From Candidatus Methanogaster sp. UBA203 (GTDB lineage: Archaea > Halobacteriota > Methanosarcinia > Methanosarcinales > Methanogasteraceae), in assembly GCA_002503595.1 (NCBI GenBank), contig DASC01000044.1, positions 1 through 8,211 on the forward strand: DNA of 8,211 nucleotides. The letters run 5' to 3'. A program made the position numbers and the translations under genes. The notes beneath the pieces are model-generated. The model did not search any database. It was not told the DNA's origin and worked only from the letters and a program-made list of their open reading frames with translations. This document shows, piece by piece, positions 1 to 5,857 of the stretch (position 1 is the first letter of the stretch; each line of letters begins with the position of its first letter).

Positions 1-199
1 GCAACTCGAATTACCAGAGAGCCATACAACATCGGTTAAGCCCACCAATCGCTCCTGAAACGGTATCGTCCGACATCCGGAAGGGATAGCCGGGGGTTTT
101 ACAATATTGTGAGGTGTACTTGGGGCTAAAATTCCCTCTGCTCGAAGTTTATTCGTAAGATTCGTTTATCAGCGCGTACATGTTTGGGTTGTGCCCCAA
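1..199. other. Gene-free left edge (possible tail of an outside gene)
   Basis: I see no supportable gene here. On the plus strand the three frames close at 37-39 (TAA), 56-58 (TGA) and 87-89 (TAG), so at most a short C-terminal tail of a gene beginning left of the window could be present, and nothing in those few residues is recognisable. The minus strand is broken by stops near 36, 99, 126, 149 and 166. A perfect 10-bp palindrome, ACAATATTGT, sits at 101-110. The stretch probably includes the 3' untranslated region of the minus-strand epimerase. Confidence 0.5.
184..199 (-). terminator. Short inverted repeat after the epimerase stop
   Basis: TTGGG (184-188) and CCCAA (195-199) form a 5-bp stem with a 6-nt loop directly beyond the epimerase stop codon at 200-202. 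It could be a weak 3'-end structure. No T-run follows immediately on the minus strand, and archaeal termination mostly relies on T-runs, so this is only a candidate. Confidence 0.2.
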
Positions 200-1114
200 T
201 CAGGCATCCTCGAACCACGCGATCATCGTCCTGACACCTTCCTCGAACCCGACCTTCGGTTCAAAGCCCAGGTCCCTGATCCGCGTGATATCCGCGTACA
301 GCGTATTCACATCGCCAGCCCAGGTCTTGCCACCGTACTGTATCTTGGCTTCCGGCGATATGATCGAGACCATTAACTCGGCGAGATGCTTGATCGACGT
401 CGGGCTTCCACCGGCGGCATTGTATACACCCTCGCCGCGCTCTGCGACCAGCATAAAGGCATCTGCCATGTCAGAGACGTAGCAGTAATCCCTGATCTGC
501 TCGCCTGTGCCGAGAACCTCTAGCAGTTTTGGGTTTGCTCGCAGCTTCTGTATGAAATCGTACATCACGTATCTCGGCTGCCTCGTCCCGTAGGTGTTAA
601 ATATCCGTATCGCGGCAAACGTAAGTCCATAAGTCTCCTTAAACGCAAACCCGTACCGTTCGCCTGCAAGCTTCGATGCCCCGTACGGCGATATCGGATG
701 GAGCGGATGGCCCTCATCGATTGGGGTGTAGACGGGCTCGCCATAGACCGCGGCAGTGGATGCGTACACTACCTTTGCGACATCCGAATCCAGTGATGCG
801 GTAAGGACGTTAAACGTGCCAAGCGCGTTCGCGTTAAAGTCGTATCTCGGTTTCTCCACGGAATTCGGCACAGATGCGTTCGCGCCGATATGAAAGATCA
901 GGTCGATCCCTGAATCGTCAATCGTCTTTTTGACCAGATCAAAATCACCGAGATCTCCATTTACGAACGTCGCATTCCCTGGCAGGTTCTTCTTCTTTCC
1001 TGTACTGAGATTGTCAAGTACGGTTACCGTGCATCCACCTGAGAGCTTCTCTGCGAGATGGCTGCCGATGAAGCCCGCGCCGCCGGTCACCAGAACGTTT
1101 CTCCCTTCGATCAT
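200..1114 (-). CDS. NAD-dependent nucleotide-sugar epimerase (GalE-like, extended SDR family)
   Basis: This 304-residue protein is an extended short-chain dehydrogenase/reductase of the UDP-glucose 4-epimerase type. It should act in the cytoplasm on an NDP-sugar, using bound NAD for transient oxidation. Residues 11-17 carry the Rossmann GGAGFIG motif, D34 in LDNLSTG should hold the adenine ribose, S119-T120 lie in the active-site strand (ASTAAVYGE), and Y144/K148 form the catalytic YxxxK. Length is normal for archaeal members. The start ATG (1112-1114) has no Shine-Dalgarno site, but a TATA-like element about 26 bp upstream fits a leaderless or near-leaderless mRNA. The family covers GalE, dTDP-glucose 4,6-dehydratase and related enzymes. 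The intact epimerase-like motifs favour 4-epimerase, but the sugar cannot be read from sequence. A DUF2298 membrane protein nearby suggests, by inference, surface glycan synthesis. Confidence 0.9.
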   Translation of the reverse strand: MIEGRNVLVTGGAGFIGSHLAEKLSGGCTVTVLDNLSTGKKKNLPGNATFVNGDLGDFDLVKKTIDDSGIDLIFHIGANASVPNSVEKPRYDFNANALGTFNVLTASLDSDVAKVVYASTAAVYGEPVYTPIDEGHPLHPISPYGASKLAGERYGFAFKETYGLTFAAIRIFNTYGTRQPRYVMYDFIQKLRANPKLLEVLGTGEQIRDYCYVSDMADAFMLVAERGEGVYNAAGGSPTSIKHLAELMVSIISPEAKIQYGGKTWAGDVNTLYADITRIRDLGFEPKVGFEEGVRTMIAWFEDA

Positions 1115-1138
1115 AATCTGGCTTATGTTTGCATCACT

Positions 1139-1150
1139 GTTTTAACTTTT
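1139..1150 (-). promoter_or_regulatory. Candidate TATA/BRE promoter for the epimerase
   Basis: On the minus strand this reads AAAAGTTAAAAC, an A-rich BRE-like block followed by a TATA-like GTTAAAAC. Its centre is about 26 bp upstream of position 1116, so transcription would begin within a base or two of the ATG. That agrees with the missing Shine-Dalgarno site and suggests a leaderless transcript. The box departs from the strongest archaeal consensus. Confidence 0.4.
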
Positions 1151-1257
1151 CCGGGCAGAGCGGGGGTGTCGATCTATCCGGCGCTCTGGTTCTGACCTGT
1201 ATGTTGTCAGACATTCGAAACTTGGAGGTCATCCGCGGGTGTTTGATTGGTAAGCCC

Positions 1258-1989
1258 CTAAAACTCGAGATATGGTGACTGCGAGAGCACAGAGATGCCG
1301 TCATCTGATAGTTGCAGCACGCGCACCTGATTGATGGTGGCCGAGCCGCGGTGTTTCGCCACATGAATCGAGCGCTGGAGGTTGTTTCCGACACGCACCA
1401 TACCAAGATTGGTGATCGAATCGGAACTGTATGCGATGATCTCATCCACACCATAGATCGTGCCGCTTGTGATGATGCAGGTAGCAGGAGCCCTTCGCAG
1501 GACATTGAATACGTCATCAACCATACTCTTCAGCCGGTATCTCGATTCTATAGCCAGGCATATGGCTTCCAGCGAATCGATGAATATCAAATCCGGATTT
1601 ACATTCTTTATCTTGCTTTCAAGCAACTTCTTAAAACTCTTGATCAGTTCATCAGGTGAGATCTCCACGGTCTTCTGTAGCCGCAGACTCGGATCCGCGA
1701 TATCGACGAAGATGACCTTGCCCTCTTCCTCGAGTTTCCAGAAATCCCAGCCAAATGACGTGTACCATTCTCTCTTTATGTATTCAGCCTCTTCTGAGGT
1801 GAGGACGATCATCCCGGTCTTGCCTTCCTTTACGCCGTTATATATGAACTCCCCGCCGAAAGCCGTCTTTCCTGTGCCAGACCCGCCGATGACCACGTTC
1901 ACAGACCCCTTGAAAAAACCGCCTCCGAGCAGTTCATCGTATCCGGGTATGCCGGTCTCCATCCGTTCCATCAATCGCTCATCATCCAT
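1258..1989 (-). CDS. KaiC/RAD55-family RecA-like ATPase, single domain
   Basis: This 243-residue protein is a one-domain member of the KaiC/RAD55 group of RecA-superfamily ATPases, which in archaea are numerous and thought to work in signalling or regulation. The family N-terminal signature (TGIPGYDELLGGG) leads to Walker A GGSGTGKT (residues 35-42), a Glu pair E66-E67 at the position of the KaiC catalytic glutamates, and Walker B DLIFID ending at D138. The length is that of a single KaiC lobe, with no second ATPase domain and no fused sensor. I chose the ATG at 1987-1989 over upstream GTG codons (to 2001) because GGTGATC, an excellent match to the 16S anti-Shine-Dalgarno, lies just before it. 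A good TATA box lies upstream, so it probably has its own transcript. The target or partner is unknown. Confidence 0.88.
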   Translation of the reverse strand: MDDERLMERMETGIPGYDELLGGGFFKGSVNVVIGGSGTGKTAFGGEFIYNGVKEGKTGMIVLTSEEAEYIKREWYTSFGWDFWKLEEEGKVIFVDIADPSLRLQKTVEISPDELIKSFKKLLESKIKNVNPDLIFIDSLEAICLAIESRYRLKSMVDDVFNVLRRAPATCIITSGTIYGVDEIIAYSSDSITNLGMVRVGNNLQRSIHVAKHRGSATINQVRVLQLSDDGISVLSQSPYLEF

Positions 1990-2001
1990 TACGATCACCA
2001 C
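1990..2001 (-). promoter_or_regulatory. Start-deciding Shine-Dalgarno site for the KaiC-like gene
   Basis: On the minus strand GGTGATC ends three bases before the ATG at 1989-1987. It matches the anti-Shine-Dalgarno end of archaeal 16S rRNA over seven bases. It overlaps in-frame GTG codons that would otherwise extend the protein by four residues, and so supports the shorter start. Confidence 0.65.
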
Positions 2002-2060
2002 ATCTTGATTTATACTGCTTGTTGAAATATCTTTTCATTGTATAGTCCCGAAACCTTTGA

Positions 2061-2070
2061 CTTTATATAC
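2061..2070 (-). promoter_or_regulatory. TATA-box promoter for the KaiC-like gene
   Basis: The minus strand reads GTATATAAAG, close to the archaeal TATA consensus, immediately after the stop codon (2071-2073) of the DUF2298 gene. Transcription would start near 2039, leaving a leader of about 50 nt that contains the GGTGATC ribosome site. This argues that the ATPase is transcribed separately from the upstream membrane-protein gene. Confidence 0.6.
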
Positions 2071-4194
2071 TCATCCCTTCAACCGGTAGATTCGAACCGA
2101 TCCAATGTAGACGCACTCGAAACAATCCTCGTTCTCGAACTTGTCCAGACCTCCGCTCTCTTCGTACCGTTCGCGTTCGGCAGCCCCGATGTAGATGTAA
2201 CTGGTATTATATCTGTTCAGCAGATCGATCGCAAGAGGTACGTCGTATGTGTTGTAGATTGTATCAGCGTCTTTTACCCTTGGTCCTATCTCATCCCAAC
2301 CGCGCCCCCACATAATTTCGTGCCATCTCCATCCGATGAGAGTCGGCAAGCCAGTGAATGCAGAGACCCTTGAATCGGTGGAGTAACTATTCCCACCCGG
2401 CGCCTCCAGAATGACTGGCGTTCCTGCAATCTCCCTGCGGATCCACGAGATCGCCCGATACTCGCCCTTGTCAGACAGATTCAGATATTCGGTCCCGTCA
2501 AGCGATGGCGGATTGTGGTCGAGCGATATCCTCTCGGCTGTGATGGTGAGTGAACATATACCAGAGGAGGCGAATAGTATGCAGAAGAAGACGATCCAGA
2601 TCGTTTTACTCCTGCTGCTGGTATGTTTCAGCAATGATATGCCCCTATACAGGCAGTATCCGGCTGCGATGCCCCATAGAATCCAGATCTGCAGGTACAA
2701 CTTAAATACCGTGTTCATGCGCTCGTTCGGAGCACCAAAATGATCATCGAGATAAAAGATCTCGCAGAAGATGGCAAGCAGCGAGCCTGCCAGTACGAGA
2801 ACCATGACGAAGCGATCGCTTTTTTTATCCTCGTGAAATATGAGATATATGCAGAGTAGGGTAAGCGGGATGGTGATGATCAGCGTCTGGAAGAAGATCA
2901 GGGAGAGCGCGGCTATCGGGATCAAAGCAAACACATACCTCCTGTCGAGATCCGGATGCAAGAACAGGAATGAGAATATCAGAAATAGGAAAAGCGCGAA
3001 TATCGCTATGAAATCGATCAGCAGTGTATGTTGATATACGATTCCGATCCCGTCTCCGGATGCGCCTGCTCCCTGAAAATCCAGATAAAACGGCATGAAA
3101 AGGAGAATGCTCATAACGGCAACGGTTGCAATCGGAACCAACGCAGTCCTAAGAGACGCGGCGTGGTACTGCTGAACCAGAACGATTGATGCGAAGATGA
3201 TCAGATATGCCGGATAGTCCCACGCATTCAACGGAAAGAGCGCACCGAGTACAAGCGCGGACAGGATCGTTCCCGCGAGGATGTGGACTGCGCCCTCCCC
3301 ATATATCCGCATCCCGGAGCCGTCAGACCTGTGAATGTTTAACATCAGCACAAGCAGAAGCAACTGAAACGGGATCGAGACGACATGCGGGTGCAGATCG
3401 CCGAAAGTGAAACTGAAGTACGGGAACTCGTTGATCGTGTCCGGTATAATCCTCGTGGATGCCCAGAGCTCGAAGATCTGTTCGTGGCTGGTTATCTGAA
3501 AGGGGATGAGGCGCGCCGCCATATCAAATACGAGGTGTGCGTTTGCGATGAAAGTGACAAAGATCATCGTAGATATGCCGTACCCGATCTTCTTTGTCAG
3601 GTCATACCCGATGCCAAAGGCAGCGTTTGCCGCAAGCGCTGCGAACGTGACCAGTCCGAGATTGTACGTGATGGTAGTGGAGATTCCGGAGATCTTGCTC
3701 GGCACCGCAACGGTCAGGTATCCGAAATAATAATAGAAATCCAGTAGTCCTCCCGCGAACCACGGATCATAAGGCGGGAATTGGCTGCTCCGCATGACGG
3801 CATTTAAGAATGCGAAGTCCATGAACTTCTCGCCAAAAGCCGTTATCTCGGGACTGTACACCCTTATCGCCAGAAAAACGATGAAAGCTACGAAGAAGAC
3901 GATTTCATTCCTGATGATCATGTCTCTTCTGACGTGTATCTCGCTTTTGCCGTATATGATGCAGAGCAGTGACAAGGCACAGAGAATCGCAAGAGCGAGT
4001 AGAACTGTCTCCCTGCTGAAGGATAGCGGGTATGAGAGGATCCATGCGAGGTACGAGAGTATCAGGATGCCAGCGATCTTTGATATGCAGTATCCGCGGT
4101 CAGAGATGTTTTTGCAGACCATCGAGACGATCGGGAATGCTGCCGTGCCGATTACGAGGATCAGCGCATACCAGACGATTATCTCGATCAACAT
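2071..4194 (-). CDS. DUF2298 (YYY-domain) polytopic membrane protein, probable GT-C-like glycosyltransferase
   Basis: This 707-residue protein has many hydrophobic segments through residues 1-550 and a soluble C-terminal part (about 551-707). It carries the hallmarks of the archaeal/Chloroflexi 'YYY' family: FGEKFMDFAFLNA (120-132), PPYDPWFAGG (140-149), DFYYYFGY (152-159), FTFGDLHPHV (262-271), PLNAWDYP (321-328) and GAPNERMNTVFKLY (487-500). The tail also follows the family (VILEAPG, TGLPTLIGW, HEIMWGRG). The family resembles GT-C enzymes, which use lipid-linked sugars on the outer face of the membrane. E116, E122 and D126 lie just after a hydrophobic segment and are candidate catalytic acids; that is inference. 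The activity is uncharacterised as far as I know. An in-frame TAA three codons upstream fixes the ATG at 4192-4194. There is no Shine-Dalgarno site, so leaderless translation is possible. Confidence 0.9.
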   Translation of the reverse strand: MLIEIIVWYALILVIGTAAFPIVSMVCKNISDRGYCISKIAGILILSYLAWILSYPLSFSRETVLLALAILCALSLLCIIYGKSEIHVRRDMIIRNEIVFFVAFIVFLAIRVYSPEITAFGEKFMDFAFLNAVMRSSQFPPYDPWFAGGLLDFYYYFGYLTVAVPSKISGISTTITYNLGLVTFAALAANAAFGIGYDLTKKIGYGISTMIFVTFIANAHLVFDMAARLIPFQITSHEQIFELWASTRIIPDTINEFPYFSFTFGDLHPHVVSIPFQLLLLVLMLNIHRSDGSGMRIYGEGAVHILAGTILSALVLGALFPLNAWDYPAYLIIFASIVLVQQYHAASLRTALVPIATVAVMSILLFMPFYLDFQGAGASGDGIGIVYQHTLLIDFIAIFALFLFLIFSFLFLHPDLDRRYVFALIPIAALSLIFFQTLIITIPLTLLCIYLIFHEDKKSDRFVMVLVLAGSLLAIFCEIFYLDDHFGAPNERMNTVFKLYLQIWILWGIAAGYCLYRGISLLKHTSSRSKTIWIVFFCILFASSGICSLTITAERISLDHNPPSLDGTEYLNLSDKGEYRAISWIRREIAGTPVILEAPGGNSYSTDSRVSAFTGLPTLIGWRWHEIMWGRGWDEIGPRVKDADTIYNTYDVPLAIDLLNRYNTSYIYIGAAERERYEESGGLDKFENEDCFECVYIGSVRIYRLKG

Positions 4195-4229
4195 GTGGTC
4201 TTATATGGCATGGCGGTGAATATCAACAC
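4195..4229. promoter_or_regulatory. Compact divergent intergenic region
   Basis: Only 35 bp separate the start of the minus-strand DUF2298 gene from the plus-strand small membrane protein gene. The stretch holds TTATATGG (4201-4208), which reads CCATATAA on the other strand, and GGCGGTGA (4212-4219), the likely Shine-Dalgarno site of the plus-strand gene. A weak GATATTC on the minus strand (4218-4224) lies about 26 bp from 4195, where a leaderless DUF2298 mRNA would start. The two promoters must overlap each other or the neighbouring coding sequence. Confidence 0.4.
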
Positions 4230-4517
4230 ATGCATATCGTGGAGTCGAGCACTGAACTTGCAATACGGTTCGTGATTGAATTATTCTGGATCTATGCGTG
4301 CATCTATGCGGTTCGATCAACAAAACTGATATACTGGAAGCAGTGCTGGTACATCGTTCTGCTTGGCTGCCTGATACACACCACGTATATAGTGGTCGTG
4401 CTTGCCGAAATTCCGTATGCCGAAATACTTGCCGGAATACTTCGGAACCTCGGGATGGGGGTCGTTGCCATCGGAATCCTGATGCTTGCAAAGAGAACAA
4501 AGCAGATTATGGGATAG
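4230..4517 (+). CDS. Small three-helix membrane protein, function unknown
   Basis: This 95-residue protein has three predicted membrane segments at about residues 10-28, 40-59 and 65-87, short loops and a basic tail (AKRTKQ), so it should sit in the cytoplasmic membrane. The open frame extends upstream inside the opposite DUF2298 gene, but the ATG at 4230-4232 is the natural start because GGCGGTGA (4212-4219) lies ten bases before it. The protein ends 5 nt before argB, so the two are very likely co-transcribed and possibly translationally coupled. The layout resembles small archaeal three-helix proteins of unknown function (for example DUF7521-like), but I cannot assign a family with confidence. 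Nothing in the sequence points to a transport or enzymatic motif. Confidence 0.75.
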   Translation: MHIVESSTELAIRFVIELFWIYACIYAVRSTKLIYWKQCWYIVLLGCLIHTTYIVVVLAEIPYAEILAGILRNLGMGVVAIGILMLAKRTKQIMG

Positions 4518-4522
4518 ATCAG

Positions 4523-5392
4523 ATGCCAACCAGAGCAGACATCCTGATCGAAGCGCTGCCGTACATCCAGGAGTTTGCAGACTCGATCATAGTGATCAAG
4601 ATCGGGGGCAATGCGATCGTCGAGCCGTCGATCCTCGATGAGATCGTCCGCGACGTGATCCTTTTGCAGTACATCGGAATCCATCCGGTGATCGTGCACG
4701 GCGGCGGTCCTGAGATATCAGAGAAGATGGAGCGCCTCGGCAAGAGACCCGAATTCGCAGGCGGCTTACGCATAACCGATGACGAGACCCTTGAAATCAC
4801 GCGCATGGTGCTTGTCGGGAACGTGAACACGAGAATCGTCTCGCTCATCGGCAGGTACGGGGGCAAGGGCATCGGGCTTTCAGGGAAGGACGGTAGACTG
4901 ATCCTCGCCAGAAAGAAGGCGCCGGTGATCGTCCCGGGAACCAGCGATGAGATCGATCTCGGCTGGGTCGGCGAGACCGAGATCATCAATCCCGAGATCC
5001 TGATGATCACATCAGTGCGCGGATACATCCCTGTGATCGCTCCGATTGCTGTAGATCTCGCTGGAAACAGTCTGAACCTGAATGCAGACACGGTATCAGG
5101 GGATATCGCTGCTGCCATATCTGCAAAGAAACTGATTCTGCTAACGGACGTGTTAGGGGTGCTCTCTGATCCGTCTGACGCGGATACGCTTATATCGCAC
5201 ATCCCGGTGTCAGAGGTGGATGAGCTGATCGAGGACGGTACGATTCAGGGCGGGATGATCCCGAAGATCCGTGGCGGGGTCTGCGCGATCCAGGGCGGAG
5301 TCTCGAAGGTGCACATCATCGATGGCAGCAAGCCGCATTCGCTCTTGCTTGAACTGCTCACCGACGAGGGGATCGGCACGATGATGGACTGA
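4523..5392 (+). CDS. argB: Acetylglutamate kinase (arginine biosynthesis)
   Basis: This 289-residue cytoplasmic enzyme phosphorylates N-acetyl-L-glutamate with ATP, the second step of acetylated arginine synthesis. It has the amino-acid-kinase fold: VIKIGGNA with K26 near the N-terminus, the HGGGP glycine loop (59-63), substrate-binding R83 in LRITDDE, LNLNADT with N187, LLTDVLGV (206-213) in the nucleotide site, and GGMIPK with K248. About twenty residues precede the first strand and include EALPYIQEF, like the N-terminal helix of arginine-inhibited hexameric kinases, so feedback inhibition is plausible. The open frame continues upstream in another frame of the small membrane protein gene; the ATG at 4523-4525 is chosen because the family pattern begins there and it sits 5 nt after the previous stop. 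No other arg gene is in the window. Confidence 0.95.
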   Translation: MPTRADILIEALPYIQEFADSIIVIKIGGNAIVEPSILDEIVRDVILLQYIGIHPVIVHGGGPEISEKMERLGKRPEFAGGLRITDDETLEITRMVLVGNVNTRIVSLIGRYGGKGIGLSGKDGRLILARKKAPVIVPGTSDEIDLGWVGETEIINPEILMITSVRGYIPVIAPIAVDLAGNSLNLNADTVSGDIAAAISAKKLILLTDVLGVLSDPSDADTLISHIPVSEVDELIEDGTIQGGMIPKIRGGVCAIQGGVSKVHIIDGSKPHSLLLELLTDEGIGTMMD

Positions 5393-5399
5393 GGCTGTC

Positions 5400-5406
5400 T
5401 CTTTTT
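5400..5406 (+). terminator. T-run terminator candidate after argB
   Basis: Eight bases after the argB stop the sequence reads TCTTTTT, with five consecutive Ts at 5402-5406. Archaeal RNA polymerase ends transcripts at such T-runs without needing a hairpin. The run is short, so read-through toward the tRNA gene cannot be excluded. Confidence 0.35.
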
Positions 5407-5447
5407 ACACCCCAAGTTCCCTTGTAAACTGGATATCTCCACCAGAT

Positions 5448-5458
5448 GGATTAATGAG
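5448..5458 (+). promoter_or_regulatory. Candidate TATA element for the tRNA-Arg transcript
   Basis: GGATTAATGAG is one of two A/T-rich elements before the tRNA gene; its centre predicts a start near 5479, giving a leader of about 15 nt. The other, GATTAAAC at 5472-5479, looks closer to a TATA box but lies only about 18 bp from the tRNA 5' end, too near for a normal start upstream of it. Neither is strong. Confidence 0.25.
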
Positions 5459-5493
5459 CATTGGGATGTTAGATTAAACATCACCCGCACTAC

Positions 5494-5568
5494 GGGCGTG
5501 TGGCCTAGCCAGGATATGGCGGCAGCCTCCTAAGCTGCAAATCAGGGGTTCGAATCCCCTCACGTCCG
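5494..5568 (+). tRNA. tRNA-Arg (anticodon CCU)
   Basis: The 75-nt sequence folds as a complete cloverleaf. The acceptor stem is GGGCGTG (5494-5500) with CACGTCC (5561-5567), including one G-U pair. The D arm spans 5503-5520 with A14, G15, G18, G19 and A21 in place and a U-U mismatch at 13-22. The anticodon stem is GCAGC/GCTGC (5522-5526/5534-5538) around the loop CTCCTAA, giving anticodon CCU (5529-5531), which reads AGG. The T arm is AGGGG/CCCCT with loop TTCGAAT. G15-C48 is conserved. The discriminator is G (5568) and CCA is not encoded, as is common in archaea. I see no intron. The glutaredoxin start codon lies 25 nt downstream. Confidence 0.95.
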
Positions 5569-5582
5569 TTTTACACACAAGA

Positions 5583-5588
5583 AGGGAG
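5583..5588 (+). promoter_or_regulatory. Shine-Dalgarno site of the glutaredoxin gene
   Basis: AGGGAG ends five bases before the ATG at 5594-5596 and fixes that start. It begins only 15 nt after the tRNA 3' end, so the message either starts upstream of the tRNA or has a promoter inside it. Confidence 0.6.
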
Positions 5589-5593
5589 TTTTC

Positions 5594-5857
5594 ATGACCG
5601 GAATCATCGTATATACAACCAGCACATGTCCGAAATGCAAGAAACTGAAGAGCTATCTGAAATCGGCAGCGATCGAATACGCAGAAGCAGATATGTCTAC
5701 GCCAGCCGCGCTCACAGAACTGCGCGCAAACGGCGTGTTCACGATGATGGCGCCTGTTCTGCAGGTCGGGGATTCGTTTTTAACCCTTGAAGAGATGTTT
5801 GACGGGGATCGGATCAGAAAGGATGTGATCGATGATCTGACGGAGCGCGCACCATGA
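5594..5857 (+). CDS. Glutaredoxin / NrdH-like redoxin
   Basis: This 87-residue protein is a minimal thioredoxin-fold redoxin. The active site is CPKC (C12 and C15) after the first strand (IIVYTTST), and the cis-proline is P54 in MAPVLQVG. There is no signal peptide, so it is cytoplasmic. It overlaps the nrdD start by ATGA (5854-5857), so translation is probably coupled. In Methanosarcina barkeri a class III reductase is reported to take electrons from an NrdH-like redoxin rather than from formate; by analogy this protein is the likely electron donor to the NrdD encoded next to it. What reduces the redoxin cannot be seen here: no disulfide reductase gene is in the window. Calling it glutaredoxin rather than NrdH is a matter of naming, since glutathione use is unlikely in a methanogen-like archaeon. 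Confidence 0.9.
   Translation: MTGIIVYTTSTCPKCKKLKSYLKSAAIEYAEADMSTPAALTELRANGVFTMMAPVLQVGDSFLTLEEMFDGDRIRKDVIDDLTERAP

Noticed and set aside
1134..1235. Short ORF (about 32 residues, from MTSKFRMSDN) in the gap between the KaiC-like gene and the epimerase, minus strand
   Set aside because: It has no ribosome site and no recognisable sequence, and its end overlaps the likely epimerase promoter. The longer 128-residue version of the frame runs through the KaiC-like gene out of frame.
1460..2008. 182-residue ORF on the plus strand opposite the KaiC-like gene
   Set aside because: The Ser/Phe/Pro-rich translation is typical of an antisense shadow, while the opposite strand has intact Walker motifs, a ribosome site and a TATA box.
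4298..4522. Upstream extension of argB by 75 codons
   Set aside because: The extension overlaps the small membrane protein in another frame, is unlike any acetylglutamate kinase, and argB homology starts at the ATG at 4523.
4519..5202. 227-residue ORF on the minus strand opposite argB
   Set aside because: It lies wholly within the strongly conserved argB gene apart from its last few bases, is rich in Ser/Ile/Pro with no recognisable motif, and is a shadow of argB codon use.
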